A stretch of 10,904 bases of DNA from positions 1 to 10,904 of the forward strand of contig DBDP01000025.1 in assembly GCA_002293625.1 (NCBI GenBank), given 5' to 3'. This DNA is from Clostridiales bacterium UBA929. GTDB taxonomy: Bacteria; Bacillota; Clostridia; Oscillospirales; UBA929. A model generated the notes under the pieces. That model did not search any database, was not told the origin of the DNA, and worked only from the letters and a program-made list of their open reading frames with translations. The position numbers and the translations under genes were made by a program. Shown here in pieces: positions 5,089-10,904 of this stretch. How positions within the stretch are numbered: the first letter of the stretch is position 1; each line of letters starts with the position of its first letter.

Positions 5089-6210
5089 ATGAAAGACATG
5101 CACGGCATCCTGTTTGCGTATTCATCCAATATACGCTTAAAAGAGCTGACCGAACACCGCACCGCCTCGTCGATTCCGTTCGGGGCGCGTTACCGCGTCA
5201 TCGACTTCATGCTCTCCAACATGGTTAACGCCGGAATCACCGACGTAGGCGTCATCATGCGGGAGAACTATCAGTCGCTGCTTGATCACCTCGGCGCGGG
5301 GCGCGACTGGGACTTAGCGCGGAAACGCGGCGGACTGCGTATCTTACCCCCGTTCGCCTACGCGGGCGGGCGGCGCGATTCCGCGACCTACCGCGGCAAA
5401 ATGGAGGCGCTGTACGCCGTTACGAGCTATATCTCCTTTATCCGGCAGGAATATGTGGTGCTGGCCGACGGCGATTTGATTGTCAATCTTCCGCTGGAGC
5501 AAATCTTTGAAAAACATTTGGCGTCCGGTGCCGACATTACCTGTGTCTGCTCCGCGAAACGCAATAACAGGCACGAAGCCGAGGGAGCCTTTGTAAGGCT
5601 TGGGGAAAAAGGGCGGGTCGCCGAGGTTTTGCTTTCCCCCCTCGAAGAAGGCGTATATCCCTGCATCGGTGTGTATATCCTTTCTAAAGAGCTTTTGGTG
5701 AAGCTGATGGCCGACTGCGCCGCTTATAACTATGTGGACTTTACCCGTGACGTGATGCAGCGTATGCAGAATCAGTTAAACATCATGGCGTATGTATACG
5801 AAGGGTTTTCCACCCGTCTGCTGTCGGTCGCCGATTATTTTGAGCATTCGATGGATTTATTGCGTCCCGAAGTGCGCCGCGACCTGTTTTCCCGCGAGCG
5901 CCCGATCAAAACAAAAATCCGCGACGAAGCCTCGACCTACTACGCGCCCGAGAGCCGCGTGAAGCGGTGCGTCGTCGCCGACGGATGCGTAATAAAAGGG
6001 GACTTGGAAAACTGTGTTGTGTTCCGGGGCGTGCATATCGACGAAGGAGCCGTGCTGAAAAACTGCATCTTTATGCAAGACACGCATATTCAAAAGGGTG
6101 TGGAGCTTTCTTACGCCATCACAGATAAAGAGGTGAGCGTCAATCAAGGGCGTTCGCTGAAGGGTCACGAAGCGTATCCGATCGCGATTTCCAAGGGGTC
6201 CGTAGTGTAA
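5089..6210 (+). CDS. glgD: ADP-glucose pyrophosphorylase accessory subunit GlgD
   Basis: A 373-residue paralogue of GlgC, found next to it in Firmicutes, where GlgC and GlgD form a mixed tetramer. The fold is recognisable: SSIPFGARYRVIDFMLSN matches the KPAVPFGGKFRLIDF region of GlgC, VLADGDLIVN matches the aspartate motif, and beta-helix repeats occupy about 285-355. The glycine-rich nucleotide loop is replaced by FAYSSNIRL, the EKP motif is absent, and no YWRDVGT signature is present, so it is not expected to be catalytic by itself. In studied Bacillus/Geobacillus systems GlgD raises activity of the pair; the same role is inferred here. The start has a strong ribosome-binding site. A structured repeat begins 6 nt after its stop codon. 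Confidence 0.95.
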   Translation: MKDMHGILFAYSSNIRLKELTEHRTASSIPFGARYRVIDFMLSNMVNAGITDVGVIMRENYQSLLDHLGAGRDWDLARKRGGLRILPPFAYAGGRRDSATYRGKMEALYAVTSYISFIRQEYVVLADGDLIVNLPLEQIFEKHLASGADITCVCSAKRNNRHEAEGAFVRLGEKGRVAEVLLSPLEEGVYPCIGVYILSKELLVKLMADCAAYNYVDFTRDVMQRMQNQLNIMAYVYEGFSTRLLSVADYFEHSMDLLRPEVRRDLFSRERPIKTKIRDEASTYYAPESRVKRCVVADGCVIKGDLENCVVFRGVHIDEGAVLKNCIFMQDTHIQKGVELSYAITDKEVSVNQGRSLKGHEAYPIAISKGSVV

Positions 6211-6216
6211 ACGAAG

Positions 6217-6316
6217 TGTTGAAAATTGCGTGTTCGCCATAAGGCGAACGAGCGAAGCGCTTGTGAACAGATGCCTTTGGCGCGGCGTCACAAGCCGGAG
6301 CGAGCAATTTTCAACA
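6217..6316 (+). repeat. structured 100-bp intergenic element, copy 2 (glgD-glgA gap)
   Basis: Perfect 13-bp terminal inverted repeats, TGTTGAAAATTGC (6217-6229) and GCAATTTTCAACA (6304-6316), enclose two hairpins. The first is GTTCGCC-ATAA-GGCGAAC (6232-6249). The second is GCTTGTGA / TCACAAGC (6259-6266 / 6288-6295) with a small GCC-TTT-GGC stem inside. Length and stem positions match copy 1 at 1607-1706. Arms that differ in sequence between the copies remain complementary within each copy. It would be transcribed within the operon mRNA and ends 24 nt before the glgA ATG, just ahead of the ribosome-binding site. There it could act as an mRNA processing or stability element that sets glgA expression apart from glgBCD. 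That role is inference. Confidence 0.78.
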
Positions 6317-6325
6317 TGCCAAAAA

Positions 6326-6332
6326 AAGGAGG
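6326..6332 (+). promoter_or_regulatory. strong ribosome-binding site that fixes the glgA start
   Basis: AAGGAGG, 8 nt before the ATG at 6341, selects that codon over an upstream in-frame ATG at 6230, which lies inside the structured repeat and would add 37 unrelated residues. Confidence 0.85.
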
Positions 6333-6340
6333 CAGAAAAC

Positions 6341-7798
6341 ATGAAGGTATTGTATGTAACCAGTGAAGCCGCGCCTTTTGCGAAGACCGGCGGTTTGGGA
6401 GACGTCGCGGGGGCGCTGCCCGCCGCGGTAAACGGCAAAGCAGATGATGTTCGCGTTATCATGCCGTTATACGGATCCATATCCGGTCAATGGCGCGAAA
6501 AAATGCAATTCATCAAGCACCTTTACATTCCTCTCGCGTGGCGGAATCTGTACTGCGGGCTGTTTGAACTGAAGGAATGCGGCGTGACCTTCTATTTTGT
6601 CGACAATGAATATTATTTCAAACGCGGTGATATTTATGGTCACTACGACGACGGCGAGCGTTACGCCTTCTTCTCCCGCGCAGTAACCGCTCTGCTGACA
6701 GAGTTTGACGGATGGACACCGCAGGTGGTACACTGCAACGACTGGGAAACGGCTCTTGTCCCGATTTACATGCGCTGTCTGTATGGCGGCGACCCGGTGA
6801 TCGACGCTATGAAAACGGTGTTCACCATCCATAACATAGAGTATCAGGGACGGTTTGCCCGGGACACGCTGGAGAATCTCTTCGGTCTTCCCGCCTCCCT
6901 TTTTAACGGCGGAACGCTTGAGTATATGGGCGGCGTGAACCTGATGAAGGGCGCGATTGAACTGTGCGACCGACTAACCACCGTTAGCCCGACATACGCC
7001 CGGGAGTTGCAAGAGGAGTATTATGCGCGCGGACTGGACGGCGTGATTAAAGTCAACAGCCATAAACTGACCGGCATCCTAAACGGCATTGACACAAAAC
7101 TGTTTGACCCCGAGACGGATGAAAATCTCGCGAAACGCTACACCGCGGCTACGCTGAAAGACAAAGCGGCCTGTAAGGCGGAACTGCAGAACATACTGGG
7201 GCTGGCGCAGAACCCCGGCGTACCGTTGATTGTCTCGGTGGGACGTCTGGTCGGTCACAAGGGCATTGACTTGATAACCGAAGCGCTGGACGAAATGATG
7301 GATAGCGACATTCAGTTTGCCCTGCTCGGTAAGGGTGACTGGCACTACGAACAAGCGCTCGCGGCGTTTCAGCATCGCTATGAAGGGCGGGTATCCGTGT
7401 CGCTGACGTATAACGCGGCGCTGTCAAACGCGTTTTACGCCGGAGGAGATATGTTCCTGATGCCGAGCCAAACGGAGCCGTGCGGGCTGAGCCAGATGAT
7501 CGCCATGCGTTATGGTACGATACCCGTCGTGCGCGAAACGGGGGGCTTGCGTGACACAGTGGAACCGTATAACCCCGAAATCGGCGAGGGGCTGGGATTC
7601 ACCTTCGCCAATTACGACAAGTACGATATGCTGCACGCAATCCGCCGTGCCGTGGATGTATATTTTAACGGCAAAGACCGTTGGGCGGAACTCCAAAAGC
7701 GCGGTATGTCCCGCGATTTCGGGTGGGCGGAGTCCGCGAAGGCGTATAAAAAGCTTTATAGAGAAACACTTGCCGGAGTAACCGGCGGGAAAGGGTAA
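6341..7798 (+). CDS. glgA: glycogen synthase GlgA (ADP-glucose type, GT5)
   Basis: A 485-residue GT5 glycogen synthase that transfers glucose from ADP-glucose to the non-reducing end of an alpha-1,4-glucan. The N-terminal GT-B lobe begins with MKVLYVTSEAAPFAKTGGLGDV, whose K15-T-G-G-L motif binds ADP-glucose. FTIHNIEYQG and the LTTVSPTYA segment are typical of the family. The C-terminal lobe carries SVGRLVGHKG and the catalytic-site loop with E379-P-C381-G-L followed by GTIPVVRETGGLRDTV. Length is normal and nothing appears missing. It is fourth in the glycogen operon. The gap before it holds the structured repeat, and only 15 nt separate its stop from the glgP start. Confidence 0.97.
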   Translation: MKVLYVTSEAAPFAKTGGLGDVAGALPAAVNGKADDVRVIMPLYGSISGQWREKMQFIKHLYIPLAWRNLYCGLFELKECGVTFYFVDNEYYFKRGDIYGHYDDGERYAFFSRAVTALLTEFDGWTPQVVHCNDWETALVPIYMRCLYGGDPVIDAMKTVFTIHNIEYQGRFARDTLENLFGLPASLFNGGTLEYMGGVNLMKGAIELCDRLTTVSPTYARELQEEYYARGLDGVIKVNSHKLTGILNGIDTKLFDPETDENLAKRYTAATLKDKAACKAELQNILGLAQNPGVPLIVSVGRLVGHKGIDLITEALDEMMDSDIQFALLGKGDWHYEQALAAFQHRYEGRVSVSLTYNAALSNAFYAGGDMFLMPSQTEPCGLSQMIAMRYGTIPVVRETGGLRDTVEPYNPEIGEGLGFTFANYDKYDMLHAIRRAVDVYFNGKDRWAELQKRGMSRDFGWAESAKAYKKLYRETLAGVTGGKG

Positions 7799-7813
7799 AG
7801 GTGTTAACCCTAT

Positions 7814-10233
7814 ATGGATTGCACATCTGAGTTATTGGCGAATAAAATCCAACAGCATTTGCAAAAAAACTTTGGAAGAACGATTGAAACAGCTTCTCCC
7901 GCATTGATTTTCCGCGCCAGCGCTGAAGCGCTGCTTGGCTTAATTGGTGACAACACCGTGCCCGCCGGAATCCGAAAGGACAAACGCGAGGTTCACTATC
8001 TGTCTATGGAATTTCTGCTGGGGCGGAGCCTGATGAAGAATGCCTTCAATTTGGGATGTCACGAAGCCTTAAAAGAAGCCGCCGCCCGCTTGGGGCTGAA
8101 CTTTAGCGATATTACCGAGGAAGAGCCGGATCCGAGCCTCGGCAACGGCGGTTTGGGGCGTCTCGCCGCCTGTTATCTGGAGGCGATGACCTCGCTTGGT
8201 ATCAGCGCTACGGGATACACGGTTTTTTATGAATTCGGCATGTTTCTTCAGGAGATATACAAGGGGATGCAATTCGAAATGCCCGACCCGTGGTACGAGA
8301 AAGGGCGGGTGTGGTGGCAGGAACGCGCCGACGACGAGTGCATGGTGTCTTTTGAAGGTCAAGTGACGCAGACGGAACAAGACGGACGCCTGTATTTCAG
8401 CGTGGAGGGCGATACCAAGGTTCTGGCGGTTCCAATCGATATGGTTATCAGCGGCTACGGGAAGACGGAAACCAACAAGCTCCGCGTATGGCAGGCAAAA
8501 GACCTTCCCAAAGTAGATGAATTTAAGCGTTTCACAGACGAGACGTATGACTACCCTCCCGAAGCGCCGGAATCATTCGCGGAGGACATCAACAAGGTGC
8601 TGTATCCGAGCGATAAGCATCTTTCCGGCAAAAAGCTGCGCCTGTATCAGCAATATTTTTTGGTGTCGGCTACCGCGCAGAGCATTGTGCGGCGGCATAA
8701 ACGCAAACACCAAACCCTGAACAACTTCCACATATGGAACGTAATTCAGATCAACGACACCCACCCCACCCTTGTCATTCCCGAATTGATGCGTATCTTT
8801 ATGGACGAAGAGGGGATGGAATGGAATCAGGCGTGGCATATTGTATGCCGTTCGGTGGCATACACCAACCATACCGTTCTGGCGGAAGCGCTGGAATGCT
8901 GGCCTCAAGAGCTGATTGAAAACTTGATGCCGCGCATTTGGATGATCCTGTGCGAAATCAACACACGGTATCTCTCCCTGCTCTGGCAGGCGTTCGGCAA
9001 CGAAGAACGCGTTTCGGCGGCGGCCGTAATCTGGAATGGGCAGGTACGGATGGCGACCTCTGCGTTTATGCCTGCTTTGCCGTCAACGGGGTCAGCGCTC
9101 TCCATTCGCGCATTTTGCAAGAGGATATGTTCAAGAATCAACTGTCTCTATGGCCAAAAAAATTCCATAACGTTACCAACGGAATCGATCACCGCCGATG
9201 GCTCGCGCAGATCAACCCGCGTCTGCATCGTTTGGTCTGCGAACTTTGCGGTTCCGACCGTTATCTCACCGAACCCGAAACGCTGGAGGCGTTGACCGAA
9301 TATTCCGGAGACGCGTCGGCTTTGGAGAAGCTCGCTTCGGTGAAAAAGCAGAACAAGCGGGATTTTGCCCGGTATCTCGAACGCACCGAAGGCATTACGA
9401 TCGACCCCGACAGTATTTTTGACGTACAGGTCAAACGCTTGCACGAATACAAGCGCCAACTGATGAACGCGCTGCATGTCCTCCATCTCTACAACACCCT
9501 CAAAGACAACCCGCAAACGGATATGGTTCCGCGCACCTTCTTCTTCGGAGCCAAAGCCGCGCCGAGCTACTATATGGCGAAGCAAATCATCGAGCTGATT
9601 CACAGCCTGATCGGTCATATCAACGCCGACCCCGCCATGAAGGGGCGTCTGTCGGTCGTGTTCCTGCGAAACTACCGTGTGTCTCTCGCGGAGCAGGTCA
9701 TACCGGCGAGTGAAATCAGCCAGCAGATCTCCACCGCCGGAAAAGAGGCGTCGGGTACGGGGAACATGAAGTTCATGCTCAACGGCGCGCTGACACTCGG
9801 CACGCTGGACGGCGCGAATGTGGAGATTGCCAAGTTGGTGGGGTTAGAGAACATCTTCCTCTTCGGTCTTGACACAGCGGGTGTAAAACGAACGCTGGAA
9901 GAAGGGTACTCGCCACTGACCTATATCTCGCGCAACCACGCGCTGCGGCATGTTTTGGATCAGATCACCGAAGGTTTAAGCGACGGGAAGCAGTATCCCA
10001 ATATCGCGAAGAGCTTGCAAATCGGCAGCGCGGTGGAACCCGCCGACCGCTATCTGCTGATGGCCGATTTCGACAGCTACTGCGCAGTCAACCAACAAAC
10101 GGACGCCGCGTACCGCGATGCCGCCGGTTGGAACCGCCGCTCCCTCATCAACATCGCAAAGGCGGGCTACTTCTCCGCCGACCGTTCGATCGCCGACTAT
10201 GCGCGGGATATTTGGCACATTCCCGTGAAATAA
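7814..10233 (+). pseudogene. glgP: glycogen phosphorylase GlgP, broken by a one-base deletion near 9056
   Basis: GlgP releases glucose-1-phosphate from glycogen by phosphorolysis, using pyridoxal phosphate. With one base restored, the gene encodes about 806 residues, a normal length. The first part (7814 to ~9055) has REVHYLSMEFLLGRSL, LGNGGLGRLAACYL, NDTHPT and EALECWPQELIE. It reads through NGQVRMA, then loses homology and stops at 9293-9295. Homology resumes in the next frame with LCVYACFAVNGVSALHS (from 9058), KFHNVTNGIDHRRWL, VQVKRLHEYKRQLMN and the cofactor site GTGNMKFMLNGALT, whose lysine is at 9769-9771. The start has AAAGGTG 10 nt upstream. The N-terminal fragment lacks the cofactor lysine and the downstream part lacks a proper start, so the gene should be inactive as sequenced. 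Confidence 0.9.
9053..9060 (+). other. glgP: frameshift site in glgP
   Basis: The sequence GCGACCTC should read GCG AAC CTC to give the family's RMANLCVYA continuation, so a single A is missing at about 9056. No slippery heptanucleotide of the X-XXY-YYZ type and no long homopolymer lies here. Programmed frameshifting and a typical homopolymer miscall are therefore both poor explanations. Confidence 0.8.
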
Positions 10234-10260
10234 TTCATCAACACAAAAGGTAGGTTCGGT

Positions 10261-10904
10261 ATGTCAAAATACTATATCACCACAGCTATCCCTTACGCGT
10301 CGAAAAAACCGCATATCGGGAACACGCACGACGCGTTGCTGACCGACGCCGTGGCGCGGTATCACAAGCTGCTCGGCGACGACGTGTATTTTCTGACCGG
10401 CGCAGACGAACACGGCATCAAGGTTCAGCGCGAGGCGGAAAAAGCCGGCATGACGCCGCAGCAGTATGTGGACGGCGTTACCGCCGAAATGCGCGCGATT
10501 TGGGATCTGTGTATGGTGGGATATGACGATTTCATCCGCACCACCGAGGATCGCCATAAGGTCATCGTAAAAAAGATGTTCAAGAAGCTCTACGAACAGG
10601 GGGACATCTATAAAGGCGCGTATGAAGGCTGGTATTGTGTGCCGGACGAAGCCTTCTACACCGATTCGCAGGTGCAGAAAACCGACAAGGGCTACTTCTG
10701 CCCCGACTGCGGACGCCCGGTGGAATGGCTGAAAGAGGAGGCGTACTTCTTCCGTCTCTCGGCCTACGCGGACAAACTCGCGGCGCATATAGAGGCGCAT
10801 CCGGTGTTCATCCAGCCGGAAAGCCGCCGCAACGAGATGGTCAACGGTTACATCAAACCCGGACTGCAGGATTTCTGCGTGTCGCGCACGTCGTTTACGT
10901 GGGG
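10261..10904 (+). CDS. metG: methionyl-tRNA synthetase MetG (3' end beyond the window)
   Basis: The first 214 codons of an open frame that runs off the right edge. The protein charges tRNA-Met with methionine. Visible class I features are KPHIGNTH (the HIGH-type motif, H18-N21), FLTGADEHG, YEGWYCVPDEAFYT, a metal-binding insert with C147-P-D-C150, KEEAYFFRLS, and GLQDFCVSRTSFTWG near the end. The KMSKS loop and anticodon domain would lie further right. The knuckle pair appears as C126-x-x-D129 plus CxxC, rather than two CxxC pairs. The ATG has AAAAGG (10245-10250) as ribosome-binding site. It starts 27 bp after the glgP stop with no terminator or clear promoter between, so it may receive readthrough from the glycogen operon. 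Confidence 0.95.
   Translation, partial: MSKYYITTAIPYASKKPHIGNTHDALLTDAVARYHKLLGDDVYFLTGADEHGIKVQREAEKAGMTPQQYVDGVTAEMRAIWDLCMVGYDDFIRTTEDRHKVIVKKMFKKLYEQGDIYKGAYEGWYCVPDEAFYTDSQVQKTDKGYFCPDCGRPVEWLKEEAYFFRLSAYADKLAAHIEAHPVFIQPESRRNEMVNGYIKPGLQDFCVSRTSFTW

Noticed and set aside
6217..6316. Integron attC-like recombination site, because it is a ~100-bp structured palindrome conserved by shape
   Set aside because: The ends do not fit the attC core (GTTRRRY / RYYYAAC) in the right orientation, the second copy lacks GTT ends altogether, and there is no integrase or cassette layout.
8938..9295. Programmed -1 frameshifting in glgP
   Set aside because: The homology switch falls at 9056, where there is no slippery heptamer or downstream stimulator that I can see. 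A one-base deletion explains it simply.
8938..10233. A second independent gene starting at ATG 8938
   Set aside because: The first ~40 residues from that ATG have no family similarity and lie in the wrong frame over well-conserved GlgP sequence. Homology begins only at about 9058.

Overview
The window looks like a chromosomal stretch from a moderately GC-rich Firmicute of the class Clostridia, probably an Oscillospirales/Ruminococcaceae-type gut anaerobe. This is inferred from three things: the glgB-glgC-glgD-glgA-glgP gene order with a separate GlgD subunit, a PduL-type phosphotransacetylase, and a clostridial-type methionyl-tRNA synthetase. No rRNA, tRNA, insertion-sequence transposase, phage gene or CRISPR array is visible.

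Layout. Positions 66-746 (minus) encode an XRE-family regulator. It is divergent from a PduL-type phosphate acyltransferase (1012-1614, plus). The 265-bp gap between them holds a good sigma-A-like promoter for each gene and a GC-rich block of hairpins between the two promoters. From 1842 onward a complete bacterial glycogen operon runs on the plus strand: branching enzyme (glgB), catalytic ADP-glucose pyrophosphorylase (glgC), its degenerate partner subunit (glgD), glycogen synthase (glgA) and glycogen phosphorylase (glgP). metG follows 27 bp later with no visible terminator and runs off the right edge.

The enzymes form one pathway. GlgC/GlgD make ADP-glucose from glucose-1-phosphate and ATP, GlgA polymerises it into alpha-1,4-glucan, GlgB adds alpha-1,6 branches, and GlgP releases glucose-1-phosphate. 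As sequenced, glgP is broken by a single-base deletion near 9056. Both halves are otherwise well conserved, so the lesion is either very recent or a sequencing/assembly error.

The least ordinary material lies between genes. Two copies of a 100-bp element (1607-1706, overlapping the pduL stop codon, and 6217-6316, between glgD and glgA) can form the same fold: a closing stem of 13 pairs around two hairpins. Seven base pairs differ between the copies and every one is compensated, which points to selection on a folded RNA or single-stranded DNA. Next to the first copy is an exact 42-bp duplicate of its left end. A second, unrelated short palindromic repeat family (GTAGGGTGCG type) occurs at 37-57 and 3763-3831, with a possible fragment at 1762-1776.
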